A stretch of DNA of 25,391 nucleotides, from contig JAWLGJ010000043.1 of assembly GCA_041685145.1 (NCBI GenBank), forward strand, positions 1-25,391, in the 5' to 3' direction. Source of the DNA: JAWLGJ01 sp041685145 (GTDB lineage Bacteria > Pseudomonadota > Alphaproteobacteria > Rhodospirillales > Magnetospirillaceae). The stretch's first letter is position 1; each line of letters starts with the position of its first letter. Both the position numbers and the translations under genes were made by a program. The notes beneath the pieces were generated by a model. The model did not search any database and was not told the DNA's origin. It was given only the letters and a program-made list of their open reading frames with translations. Of the stretch, positions 6,235 to 15,404 are shown piece by piece.

Positions 6235-6981
6235 CTAGTGGCTGAACTTATGCTCCGGACCTTCGACGCCGGTGCCGGTGCCGGTGAGGCCGAGTTGCGA
6301 CGCCGCCACCACGGCACGGGTGCGGTTGTTGACGTTCAGCGCCTTCAGGATGGCGGTGACGTGCAGCTTGACCGTGCCCTCGGCCAGATGCAGCACCCGC
6401 GCGATCTCCTTGTTCGATTTGCCCTGCCCCAGCAGCGCGAGAACCTCGCGCTGGCGCGGCGTCAGGAACGAGGCCGCGTTCTCGGCTCCGAAGGGCGCCC
6501 CCGGCAAGTCCGAAAAGGCGCTGCCCGAACCCTGCTCCAGCAGCGCCGGCGGCAGGTAGACGCCGCCCGACAGCACCAGCTTCAGCGCCGACAGCATCAC
6601 CCGGCTGCTTGACGTCTTGGGAATGAACCCCGCCGCCCCCAGATTGACCGCCTGCAGGACGTGGCGGCGATCGTCGGACGCCGACAGCACGATGATCGGC
6701 ACCTCGGCGGGCAGGCGCTCGCGCAGGGCTTGCAGCCCCTCGCCCCACGGCATCCCCGGCATCGCCAGGTCCATGAGGACGATCGCGATCCCTTCCTCGC
6801 TGTCCGCCTTGGCCAGGGCCTCGTTGTAGTCGCTGGCCTCGACAATGGCCACGCCCTCGCCCAACTGCTCCAGCACATGGCGCAGGCCGTCGCGGAACAG
6901 TTCATGATCGTCCGCGATCATGATCTTCATGGTGTCCACGCCATTCAGCGCGGGGGTTTCGACGGTCACCTCTTCCGACAT
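6235..6981 (-). CDS. LuxR/NarL-family DNA-binding response regulator
   Basis: This 248-residue transcription regulator has a receiver domain (about residues 18-135) and a LuxR-type helix-turn-helix (about 173-235). Receiver landmarks are D24/D25 (MIADDHELFRDGL), phospho-acceptor D71 (LMDLAMPGM), S100 and K122 (FIPKTSS). The output domain reads LTPRQREVLALLGQGKSNKEIA and GTVKLHVTAILKAL. The start at 6981 has GGAGAGG at a good distance; the internal Met at residue 18 has none, so the 17-residue leader before the receiver is probably real. It lies 191 bases downstream of a PAS histidine kinase on the same strand, its likely partner. A near-palindrome at 7029-7049, about 50 bases before the start, could be an autoregulatory site. 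Target genes are unknown. Confidence 0.92.
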   Translation of the reverse strand: MSEEVTVETPALNGVDTMKIMIADDHELFRDGLRHVLEQLGEGVAIVEASDYNEALAKADSEEGIAIVLMDLAMPGMPWGEGLQALRERLPAEVPIIVLSASDDRRHVLQAVNLGAAGFIPKTSSSRVMLSALKLVLSGGVYLPPALLEQGSGSAFSDLPGAPFGAENAASFLTPRQREVLALLGQGKSNKEIARVLHLAEGTVKLHVTAILKALNVNNRTRAVVAASQLGLTGTGTGVEGPEHKFSH

Positions 6982-7028
6982 CGATGCATCCTCTCCAGAG
7001 GGTCAGGCTCTTCCCTCGCCCGGTGGCT

Positions 7029-7049
7029 AAGTTATCAAGATGATAGCTT
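7029..7049. promoter_or_regulatory. Near-palindromic candidate operator upstream of the response regulator
   Basis: AAGTTATCA (7029-7037) and TGATAGCTT (7041-7049) pair with one mismatch around AGA. This is an AT-rich island in otherwise GC-rich DNA, 48 bases before the regulator's start codon. The dyad form suits a dimeric NarL-type regulator, but the binding protein is not known. Confidence 0.4.
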
Positions 7050-7172
7050 GATCTCCTGCACAAAAATAGCTTGCGGAAAGGGAGATTGCCAATAAGACTC
7101 TCTACCCTACCGTGCGGTTGGTGCAGAGGGCATAGAGCAGGCTCCTCTAGGACATGTTCCTGTCCATTAGTT

Positions 7173-8684
7173 CTATTCGATGTCGACTTTGGTGGGTATC
7201 GGCCTCGATTCGGCCCGTTTGACGCATGATTGCGTACCGCCTTCGGGCGAGGCGCGCCGGGCGCGCGGGCCGCGCGCCGGCGCCACGCCGACCGCGAACA
7301 GCGAGCCCCGCCCCTCCCGCGACTGCACGTCGACCTCGTGCCCCAGCAGGCTGGCGGTGCGTTCGACGATGGCAAGGCCGAGGCCGAAGCCTTTGCCGTG
7401 GCGGGTGCCGGGCAGGCGGTGGAACTCGCGGAAAATGGCCTGCCGGTGCTCGGGCGGGATGCCGACGCCGGTGTCCCGGACCTCGATGCGCAGCCGCCCG
7501 CCGCGGCGCCGGCAGCCGAGAAGGATGCCCCCGGCGGGGGTGTAGCGCACGGCGTTTGCCAACAGGTTGCGCAGGATGCGCTCCAGCAGCACCGGATCGC
7601 TGTGCGCCACCGCCGCGGTCGGCACCGCCCTCAGCCGCACGCCCTTGTCGTGGGCCAGCGGCGCGAACTCCTCGGCGAGGCGATGCAGCATCGGCCCCAG
7701 GGGCACCGGCCCCGTTTGCGGCTCCACCACCCCGGCCTCCAGCCGGGAGATATCCAGCAGGCTGCTCAACAGCGACTCCAGCGACTCCAGCGACGCCTCC
7801 AGCTTGGCCACCAGATCCCGCGCCGGGGCGGTGAGCCCCGACTGGCCCAGCGCGGCCACGAACAGGCCCATCGCCTGCAGCGGCTGGCGGATGTCGTGGC
7901 TGGCGGCGGCGAGGAAGCGGGACTTGGCGCGGTTGGCCTGCTCGGCCTGCTCGGTGGCGGCGCGCAGCTCGGTGACGTCGCTGTAGATGCCGACCAGGCA
8001 GCCCTCCTCCATGCGGTGGTGGCGAATCTGCAACCAGCGCCCGCCGACCTCCAATTCGCAGGCTTCGCCGGGGGAGCAGAAGTCAGGCTGCGGCCGCGCG
8101 CCCGGCGGCACCAGATCGAGATAGCGGGTGTTGGAGAGCATCAGCTCACCCTCGGGCGACCACAGCACCACGCCGACCGGCATACTCTCGATGGCGTCGA
8201 TGAGCACGCGCTGCGCCGCCGTCGCCCGGCGCTCGGCCTCCACCTGCGCGGTGATGTCGATGATACAGCCGCGATAGCCGCCGAAGCGGCCGTCATCGTC
8301 CGTGTAGGGCTGCCCACGCACCTCCAGGCAACGCCGGCCGCCGTCGCGGGCCGTCACCATCAGGCGCACGCCTTCCAGCGGCGCCCCCGCCTCCAGGCCC
8401 TGGCGCAGCAGCCGCCATTGCTGGTCGTCCCATTCCAGGCGGCCCCAGACCTCCCACGGGCTCAGGCCGACGGGCTCCAGCCCGGTGACGTCGCGCCAGC
8501 CGGGCGAGAAAAAGCGAAAGCGCAGGCTGTGGTCGGTCTCCCACAGCCACAGGCCCGCCGCCGTCGCGAAGGCGCGCAGCCGCTCGTCCCCTTCCGCCGG
8601 CGCGGGGGGAGGCGCGGTATCGGTCCCGCATGTCTCGGTCGCGGCGTCGGGGGGGCCGCGACGCCTCTTGGCGGTGGTGCTCAT
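7173..8684 (-). CDS. PAS-domain sensor histidine kinase
   Basis: This 503-residue cytoplasmic kinase has no membrane segment. Domains in order: a low-complexity N-terminus, a PAS/PAC domain (about 35-150, WLWETDHSLRFRFFS to YRGCIIDITAQ), a second PAS of the short PAS_7 type (about 160-240, SMPVGVVLWSPEGELMLSN), HisKA with phospho-accepting H263 (AAASHDIRQPLQAM), and the ATPase domain with N box (RNLLANAVRYTP), G1 (DTGVGIP) and G2 (GKGFGLGLAIV). A basic tail of about 35 residues follows. Relatives of this architecture commonly end in a receiver domain, which is absent here; a matching stand-alone receiver is encoded at 597-1037. The response regulator downstream at 6235 is the probable partner. 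The kinase is divergent from prfC. The signal is unknown; the PAS domains suggest an intracellular redox or ligand cue. Confidence 0.92.
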   Translation of the reverse strand: MSTTAKRRRGPPDAATETCGTDTAPPPAPAEGDERLRAFATAAGLWLWETDHSLRFRFFSPGWRDVTGLEPVGLSPWEVWGRLEWDDQQWRLLRQGLEAGAPLEGVRLMVTARDGGRRCLEVRGQPYTDDDGRFGGYRGCIIDITAQVEAERRATAAQRVLIDAIESMPVGVVLWSPEGELMLSNTRYLDLVPPGARPQPDFCSPGEACELEVGGRWLQIRHHRMEEGCLVGIYSDVTELRAATEQAEQANRAKSRFLAAASHDIRQPLQAMGLFVAALGQSGLTAPARDLVAKLEASLESLESLLSSLLDISRLEAGVVEPQTGPVPLGPMLHRLAEEFAPLAHDKGVRLRAVPTAAVAHSDPVLLERILRNLLANAVRYTPAGGILLGCRRRGGRLRIEVRDTGVGIPPEHRQAIFREFHRLPGTRHGKGFGLGLAIVERTASLLGHEVDVQSREGRGSLFAVGVAPARGPRARRASPEGGTQSCVKRAESRPIPTKVDIE

Positions 8685-8806
8685 CGATTTGAGACCCGCA
8701 ATGCCGGATCAGCATAGTCCGTTCAGCCAGGATTCGCCAGTTTTCGACCCGCCGTTCGGTCACGGCCCTTGATTTCGGGCGCCGGATTGCCCAAAAGAGG
8801 CCGGCA

Positions 8807-10405
<1,599 letters not shown>

Positions 10406-10472
10406 GTGACGGTTGCACGCGGCGCCGGCCCCGCCCACATAACCCGGGCGTATCCCAGAAGGGGTCAGGCCC

Positions 10473-10640
10473 GTGAGCACGCCCAAGGACACCGAGAAAG
10501 ACCGCCAGCACCGCCGGCCGCCGCCCGTGCCGCCGGAGGAAGACGTCGTCGACGAGGCTTCGGAGGAATCGTTTCCGGCCAGCGACCCGCCGGCCTACAC
10601 CTCCATCAGCCATTCCGGCCGCCCGCGCCACGAGAAATAG
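10473..10640 (+). CDS. Small conserved acidic protein (SFPASDPP type), GTG start
   Basis: This 55-codon gene begins with GTG at 10473, eight bases after an AAGGGG ribosome-binding sequence, and ends TAG at 10638-10640. The product is hydrophilic: a basic N-terminus (STPKDTEKDRQHRRPPP), an acidic middle (PPEEDVVDEASEESFPASD) and a short PPAYTSISH tail. The DEASEESFPASDPPAYT segment matches a short motif (D/E-E-A-x-x-E-S-F-P-A-S-D-P-P) that I know from many tiny uncharacterised proteobacterial proteins. It is therefore probably a real gene even though it is small. No function is known to me. It lies between prfC and the RcdA-like gene on the same strand. Confidence 0.75.
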   Translation: MSTPKDTEKDRQHRRPPPVPPEEDVVDEASEESFPASDPPAYTSISHSGRPRHEK

Positions 10641-10654
10641 CCGCCGCCGCGGCT

Positions 10655-10683
10655 TTGCGCCGGCGGCCGCGCCCGACTACACT
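10655..10683 (+). promoter_or_regulatory. Sigma-70-type promoter of the RcdA-like gene
   Basis: TTGCGC (10655-10660) and TACACT (10678-10683) are 17 bases apart, a good match to a housekeeping promoter. Transcription would start near 10690. The ribosome-binding sequence AAGGAGG is at 10701-10707 and the ATG at 10715. Confidence 0.45.
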
Positions 10684-10714
10684 GGCCGACAGGCCAGGAG
10701 AAGGAGGATGGCGA

Positions 10715-11125
10715 ATGCCGGCCGACGACACGCCGCCGCCCCCAGGGGGCGACGGCCTGGAAGCCGCGGTGGATGGGCTCTACCGCCAATGCATGGAATT
10801 GCTGCACCGCTGCCGCGCCCTGGAACTGGCGACGCGGGAGCGCGAGCGCCCCGATCCCAACCAGGCGCTGGCGGAGACCGAGGTGCGGCTGCGCACCACC
10901 TGCTCGCTGACCTCGGCGTTGGCCTGGCTGTCGGGCCAGAAGGCGGTGTTCGGCGGCGAGATCGCCGCCGCCGAGGCGCCCGACTTCGAGCCGCCGCCGC
11001 GCCTGGCCGGAACCGCCGATTCCTACCGCGCGCACATGGCCGAAGACCTGCTCGCCCTGGAGCGCGAGGCCGAGACCCTGCTGGCGCGGGCCGAGACCCT
11101 GGCTCAGTCGAACAAGCCCAACTGA
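10715..11125 (+). CDS. DUF1465/RcdA-like protein
   Basis: This 136-residue, mostly helical cytoplasmic protein has the pattern LYRQCMELLHRCRALE, then EVRLRTTCSLTSALAWLSGQKAVFGGEI and a closing helix (AEDLLALEREAETLLARAETLA). It resembles the DUF1465 family, which includes RcdA, the adaptor that helps ClpXP destroy CtrA during the alphaproteobacterial cell cycle. The resemblance rests on the central R-L-x-T-T...A-W-L...Q-x-A-V...G-E-I pattern and the length, so it is moderate. AAGGAGG lies seven bases before ATG 10715. Another ATG at 10708 is right against that sequence and opens a spurious frame. Its last 22 bases overlap the end of the convergent radical SAM gene. Confidence 0.6.
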   Translation: MPADDTPPPPGGDGLEAAVDGLYRQCMELLHRCRALELATRERERPDPNQALAETEVRLRTTCSLTSALAWLSGQKAVFGGEIAAAEAPDFEPPPRLAGTADSYRAHMAEDLLALEREAETLLARAETLAQSNKPN

Positions 11126-12162
11126 TCCCCGGCGCGCGGCGGCACCCGAAAAAGATCGATGCGCAGCGGCGCCGGCGCGTCGTCGAGCCCCAGGCGGCGC
11201 GCCGCTATGCGGAAACGCTGCGCCAGCATCTCGGCATAGGCGCCGCTGCCGGTCCTGCGGCTGCCGAAGGCACTGTCGTACAGACGCCCCGCGCGGCTGT
11301 CGCGCAGCAGCGCCAGCACCCGCGCCGCGCGGCGGGGATGGTGCTCGGCCAGCCACTCCGCCATGATCTCCTTCACCTCGAAGGGCAGGCGCAGCAGGAT
11401 GTGGCTGGCGTGATCGGCGCCGGCCGCGGCCGCCGCCGCCAGGATGGCCTCGGTCTCGTGGTCGGTCAGCCCCGGGATCACTGGCGCCACCATCACCGCC
11501 GTCGGCACCCCCGCCCCGGCCAGCGCCCGCACCGTCGCCAGGCGGCGCTGCGGCGTTGCGGCGCGCGGTTCCAGCCGCCGCGCCAGGTCGCGGTCCAACG
11601 TCGTCACCGACACCGCCACCCGCACCAGGCCTTGGGCGGCCATCGGCGCCAGCAGGTCGAGGTCGCGCTCGACCAGGGCCGCCTTGGTGGTGATCATCAC
11701 CGGGTGGCGGAACTCGGCCAGCACCTCCAGCACCGCGCGGGTGATGCCCAGGCGGCGCTCGACCGGCTGATAGGCGTCGGTGTTGCTGCCGATGGCGATG
11801 GGGGCGCAGCGGTAGGACGGGCGCCGCAGCGCCGCCGCCAGCAGGCGCGCCGCCTCGGGCTTGGCCAGCAGGCGGCTCTCGAAGTCCAGCCCCGGCGACA
11901 ACCCCAGCCAGGCATGGCTGGGGCGGGCGAAGCAATAGGCGCAGCCGTGCTCGCAGCCGCGATAGGGATTGACCGAGCGGTCGAAGGGCACGTCCGGGGA
12001 TTCGTTGCGCGTCAGCACGTTGCGGCTGGCGTCGTTGGTTACCGTCGTCCGCAGCGGCGGTGGCGGCGCGTCGTCGGGGCCCCAGCCGTCGTCGAAGGGC
12101 TCCGTGCGGGTCGATTCGTAACGGTTGGGCGGGTTTCCCCGCGCGCCGCGGGTGGTCTTCAT
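11104..12162 (-). CDS. PA0069-family radical SAM protein
   Basis: This 352-residue radical S-adenosylmethionine enzyme has its [4Fe-4S] cysteines in the motif GCEHGCAYCFARPSH (C-x3-C-x2-C), preceded by SVNPYRGC. That arrangement, together with DFESRLLAKPEA, GSNTDAYQPVERRLG, TRAVLEVLAEFRHPVMITTKA and SVTTLDRDLARRLEPRA, matches the PA0069/SplB-like radical SAM family, which is widespread but of unproven reaction. The N-terminus also has the NVLTRNESPDVPFDRS segment typical of the family. I chose ATG 12162 (MKTTRGARGNPPNRY), which fits the family's usual beginning; a start at 12204 adds 14 unlike residues. Its 3' end overlaps the RcdA-like gene by 22 bases. It is divergent from the glycosyltransferase pair, which may or may not be related in function. 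Confidence 0.88.
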   Translation of the reverse strand: MKTTRGARGNPPNRYESTRTEPFDDGWGPDDAPPPPLRTTVTNDASRNVLTRNESPDVPFDRSVNPYRGCEHGCAYCFARPSHAWLGLSPGLDFESRLLAKPEAARLLAAALRRPSYRCAPIAIGSNTDAYQPVERRLGITRAVLEVLAEFRHPVMITTKAALVERDLDLLAPMAAQGLVRVAVSVTTLDRDLARRLEPRAATPQRRLATVRALAGAGVPTAVMVAPVIPGLTDHETEAILAAAAAAGADHASHILLRLPFEVKEIMAEWLAEHHPRRAARVLALLRDSRAGRLYDSAFGSRRTGSGAYAEMLAQRFRIAARRLGLDDAPAPLRIDLFRVPPRAGDQLGLFD

Positions 12163-12206
12163 GACCCGGTGATATCGGCGCCGAGGCGAACTTTTCAAGA
12201 ACATTC

Positions 12207-12887
12207 GTGCCGACGGCCATGCTTAGCGTCGTGATTCCGGCCCTGGACGCCGCGCCGGCGCTGCGGGCGCTGCTGCCCGCGCTGGCCGGGGCGCCCGTGG
12301 ACGAGGTGGTGGTGGTTGACGGCGGCTCGGCCGACGACACGGCGGCGGCGGCGCGCGAGGGCGGCGCCGTGGTGGTGTCGGCGCCGCGCGGGCGCGGGCC
12401 CCAGCTTGTCGTCGGGGCGCGGGCGGCACGCGGCGACGCGCTGCTGTTCCTGCACGCCGACACCGTGCCGCAGGCGGGCTGGCGGGCGGCGGTGAGTAGC
12501 TTCCTCGCCGCGCCCGACAACGGCGAGCGCGCCGGCTATTTCCGCCTGCGCTTCGACGACGACCACCCCGGCGCCCGCCGCGTCGAGCGGCTGGCCGCAT
12601 GGCGCGCCGGCGCGCTGGGCCTGCCCTATGGCGACCAGGGGCTGCTGGTGCCGCGGCGGCTCTACGAGCGCGTCGGCGGCTTCCGTCCCCTGCCCTTGAT
12701 GGAGGACGTCGACCTGGTGCGGCGCCTGGGGCGGCGGCGGCTGGTGGCGCTGCCGGCGGCGGTGGTGACCTCGGCGGCACGCTATCGCCGCGACGGCTGG
12801 TGGCTGCGCCCGGCCCGCAACCAAGCCTGTCTGGCGCTCTACGCCCTGGGGGTGCCGCCGCGCTGGCTGCGGCGGCTGTACGGATGA
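12207..12887 (+). CDS. Family-2 glycosyltransferase, TIGR04283 type
   Basis: This 226-residue GT-A fold glycosyltransferase shows LSVVIPALDA at the start, the nucleotide-binding VVVDGGSADDT, the DxD-type motif LLFLHADT (about residue 77) and a C-terminal GDQGLLVPRRLYERVGGF...MEDVDLVRRL acceptor region. This matches the TIGR04283 group, named for its occurrence next to arsenosugar genes but also common elsewhere. The frame starts with GTG at 12207; an ATG at 12219 (MLSVVIP) is an equally possible start, since neither has a clear ribosome-binding site. The stop overlaps the next gene as ATGA, so the two are translated together. No arsenic methyltransferase or ArsS-type radical SAM gene is present, so the sugar product is unknown. 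Confidence 0.85.
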   Translation: MPTAMLSVVIPALDAAPALRALLPALAGAPVDEVVVVDGGSADDTAAAAREGGAVVVSAPRGRGPQLVVGARAARGDALLFLHADTVPQAGWRAAVSSFLAAPDNGERAGYFRLRFDDDHPGARRVERLAAWRAGALGLPYGDQGLLVPRRLYERVGGFRPLPLMEDVDLVRRLGRRRLVALPAAVVTSAARYRRDGWWLRPARNQACLALYALGVPPRWLRRLYG

Positions 12888-13516
12888 GCCGCCGTCCGGT
12901 GGTGGTGGTGATGGCGCGGGCGCCGCGGCTGGGCGCCGGCAAGCGCCGGCTGGCCGCCGCCGTCGGCGCCGGCGAGGCGCTGCGCTTTCAGCACGCCAAC
13001 GCCGCCGCGCTGCTGCACCGGCTGGGCGGGGATTCGCGCTGGCGGCTGGTGCTGGCGACCACCCCCGACGGCGCCATGCCGCCGCGCCGCTGGCCGCGGG
13101 TGGCGCGGACCGGGCAGGGCGGCGGCGACCTGGGGGCGCGCATGGCGCGGCTGCTGGCCCGCTACGCCCCGGCGCCGGTGGTCGTCGTGGGCAGCGACAT
13201 CGCCGCCCTGCGCCCCGCCGATATCGCCGAGGCGCTGCGCCGCCTGCGCGGCGCCGAGCTGGTCTTCGGCCCCGCCGAGGACGGCGGCTATTGGCTGGTG
13301 GGCGCGCGCGGACGGCCGAGGGGGCGCCGCTGGGCGGCGATGTTCGCGGGCGTGCGCTGGTCGGGACCGCACGCGCTGGCCGACACCCTTTGCAATCTGC
13401 CGCCGGGCGCCCGTGTCGCCTGGGCCGCGCGGCGCTGGGACGTGGACACCGGCGCCGACTACCGCCGCTGGCGTCAGCGCGGCGCGCTGGCGAGCTGGAG
13501 GTCGAGGGCGCGGTAG
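12884..13516 (+). CDS. DUF2064/TIGR04282-type glycosyltransferase-like protein
   Basis: This 210-residue protein resembles the small nucleotidyl/glycosyl-transferase-like family TIGR04282 (DUF2064), the usual partner of TIGR04283. Landmarks are VVVVMARAPRLGAGKRRLA at the N-terminus (related to the M-A-K-x-P...G-x-x-K-T-R-L motif), VVVVGSDIAALRPADIAEAL in the middle and LVFGPAEDGGYWLVG. The DVDTGADYRR segment close to the end is the family's final element. It starts at ATG 12884, overlapping the preceding stop by the ATGA arrangement. Its final 43 bases overlap the end of the convergent lytic transglycosylase gene, which is long for a tail overlap. The last 14 or so residues may be a poorly conserved extension. 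Its exact reaction is unproven. Confidence 0.82.
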   Translation: MSRRPVVVVMARAPRLGAGKRRLAAAVGAGEALRFQHANAAALLHRLGGDSRWRLVLATTPDGAMPPRRWPRVARTGQGGGDLGARMARLLARYAPAPVVVVGSDIAALRPADIAEALRRLRGAELVFGPAEDGGYWLVGARGRPRGRRWAAMFAGVRWSGPHALADTLCNLPPGARVAWAARRWDVDTGADYRRWRQRGALASWRSRAR

Positions 13517-15321
13517 GTCGGCCAGCGGCCGCTGGCGACGGCGGCCAGGGTGGGGGCGGGCTGTTCGAGGCGGGCGCGATAGATCCAGAAATTGGTCAGC
13601 ACGCGCTCCAGGAAGATGCGCGTTTCCGGCACCGGGATGCTCTCGATGAACAGCAGCGGATCCTCGCCGTAATCCAGCTCCTGCTTCCAGCGCACCAGAT
13701 TGCCGATGCCGCCGTTATAGGCGGTGAGCATCAAGACGATGTCCCCATCCACCGCCGGCTGCTCCAGCAGATGCTCGATGTAGCGCTGCCCCAGGGCGAG
13801 GTTGTATTGCGGGTCGCTGAGATCGGCGGGGTGGCCGCCGGCGACGAAGCGGGCGGTCGCCGGCATCACCTGCATCAGCCCGCGCGCGCCGGCGGGGCTG
13901 CGGGCGCGGGGGTTGAAGGCCGACTCCTGCCGGGCGATGGCCAGCACCAGGGCGCGGTCGACCCGCCAGCCGCCCTCGGGCCGCCAGCTTGGCACCGGGA
14001 AGGCGGCCTCGTCGTGATAGCGCCCGTCGGCGCGCGCCGCCAGCGTGCCCAGCTTCAGCGCCAGTTCCGGCATGTCGGCGGCCTCGGCCAGCGCCAGCAT
14101 GGCATAGACCGTGTCGACATCGGCGCGCGGGTGCAGCTTGCGCAGTTCCGCCTCGGCGTCGTCGTGCCGCCCCAACTGCAACAGCGCCAGCGCCCGCCGG
14201 CCGCCGGGCTCGGCCGACAGGATGCGCAGGTCGCCCTCGGTCAGGGGCAGCGGCTGGAAGGAGAATTCGGGGCTGACCCCCAGGGCGCGTCGCGCCAGCA
14301 GCCCATAGAAGGTGCGCGGCCACCGCGCCGCCACCTCCAGCCAGCCGTTCACCGCCTCGGGGCGGCGGGTGATGAGATTGGCGCGCGCCGCCCAATAGGC
14401 GCCGGCGGCGATCATCCAGCGCGATCCATCCTCGGCGCTGCCCACGGCCTCGAAATGGCGGCGGGCGTCGTCGAAGCGATCAAGCCGCCAGGCCGCCAGC
14501 CCTGCGCTCCAATGCGCCGCCGGCAGGACGTCGCCCGAGCCGTCGGCCGCCCGCGCCGCCCAGTCATAGGCCCAGGCGATGCGACCGTCGGCCATGTAGC
14601 GGTTGGCCAGGGCGAGGCGCATCTCGTCCAGGTCGACGCGCGGCAGGGTCGCCGCCACCTCGGGATCCTCGATCAGCCGCTTCGCCGCCAGCGTGTAGCC
14701 CGGCCGCAGGCGCCGGCGGATGGTGTTCTTGATCTCCAACACCCGCGCGCGGCGGGCGCCGGTCAGGCCCGACAGGCGGTCATGGGTCCAGCGTTCCCAG
14801 CTGGCGTCCATGTCGCCGGTGTCGATGCCGGTGCCCGCCAGGAATCCCGGCTGCGGCGGCCGTGGCGCCGGCGCCCCGCCGGGGCGCTTGCGCCCGGCGA
14901 GGCGGTGGATGCGCTCCGCCTGGGGATGGTCGGCGTGGCGGGCCATCCAGGCGCGCAGTTCGGCATAGCTGGAAAGATAGTCGCGGTGCAGGTAACGCTG
15001 CGCCTGCAGATGCCCCACCAGCACGCGGTCGTCGAGCCGCTCCATCAACGCATCGGCCTCCGCCCAGCGGCCGGCCTGCTGGACGGCGAACAGGCGCCGG
15101 TACAGGCCGGCGTCGGCATCGGAGAGGACGGCGGGCGGCGGCGATTCCGCTTGCGGGCGGGCGGGGAGGGCATGGCCCACGGCCGAGGCCACCATCGCCT
15201 CGCCGGCGGCGGCGGCCGGTGCCGGCGCGACGGCCAGAAACGCCGCCGCCGCCATCGAAGCGATGGCACCGGCGAGCCTGTGTCGCCGACCGGGGCGGCG
15301 CCTGATCCCTGCGCTGAACAT
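13474..15321 (-). CDS. Soluble lytic murein transglycosylase
   Basis: This 615-residue periplasmic enzyme cleaves peptidoglycan between MurNAc and GlcNAc, leaving 1,6-anhydro ends. The N-terminus is basic and then hydrophobic (residues 7-40, RRRPGRRHRLAG and an Ala-rich core ending APAAAAG), consistent with a Sec signal peptide. A long helical superhelix of TPR-like repeats follows (about 65-440). The catalytic SLT domain is at about 450-590, with E466 in ARQESAFNPRARS, then GARGLMQVMPATAR and LTAYNGGIGNL. Size and layout match Slt70-type enzymes. The start ATG at 15321 is immediately next to a predicted promoter (15329-15358), so the messenger could be leaderless. It lies 83 bases after uracil-DNA glycosylase on the same strand and may be partly cotranscribed with it. 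Confidence 0.93.
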   Translation of the reverse strand: MFSAGIRRRPGRRHRLAGAIASMAAAAFLAVAPAPAAAAGEAMVASAVGHALPARPQAESPPPAVLSDADAGLYRRLFAVQQAGRWAEADALMERLDDRVLVGHLQAQRYLHRDYLSSYAELRAWMARHADHPQAERIHRLAGRKRPGGAPAPRPPQPGFLAGTGIDTGDMDASWERWTHDRLSGLTGARRARVLEIKNTIRRRLRPGYTLAAKRLIEDPEVAATLPRVDLDEMRLALANRYMADGRIAWAYDWAARAADGSGDVLPAAHWSAGLAAWRLDRFDDARRHFEAVGSAEDGSRWMIAAGAYWAARANLITRRPEAVNGWLEVAARWPRTFYGLLARRALGVSPEFSFQPLPLTEGDLRILSAEPGGRRALALLQLGRHDDAEAELRKLHPRADVDTVYAMLALAEAADMPELALKLGTLAARADGRYHDEAAFPVPSWRPEGGWRVDRALVLAIARQESAFNPRARSPAGARGLMQVMPATARFVAGGHPADLSDPQYNLALGQRYIEHLLEQPAVDGDIVLMLTAYNGGIGNLVRWKQELDYGEDPLLFIESIPVPETRIFLERVLTNFWIYRARLEQPAPTLAAVASGRWPTYRALDLQLASAPR

Positions 15322-15328
15322 CGGCCAT

Positions 15329-15358
15329 GTTATACGGGCGCCGCCGCCCTGCCCGCAA
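15329..15358 (-). promoter_or_regulatory. Sigma-70-type promoter of the lytic transglycosylase
   Basis: On the minus strand TTGCGG (15358-15353) is 18 bases from TATAAC (15334-15329). The predicted start of transcription, about seven bases beyond the -10, falls on or next to the ATG at 15321. A second TATAAC at 15374-15369 has no good -35. Confidence 0.5.
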
Positions 15359-15404
15359 GCGCGAACGGGTTATACGGACGCGCGTTGCCCTTGGCCCTGA
15401 CCGT

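Noticed and set aside
5948..6238. Possible 96-codon gene after the lipoprotein-like gene
   Set aside because: The frame runs through a strong terminator and the 62-bp-period repeats and has no ribosome-binding site.
10595..12520. 641-codon minus-strand open frame over four genes
   Set aside because: It conflicts with the RcdA-like, radical SAM and glycosyltransferase genes and has no domain or natural composition.
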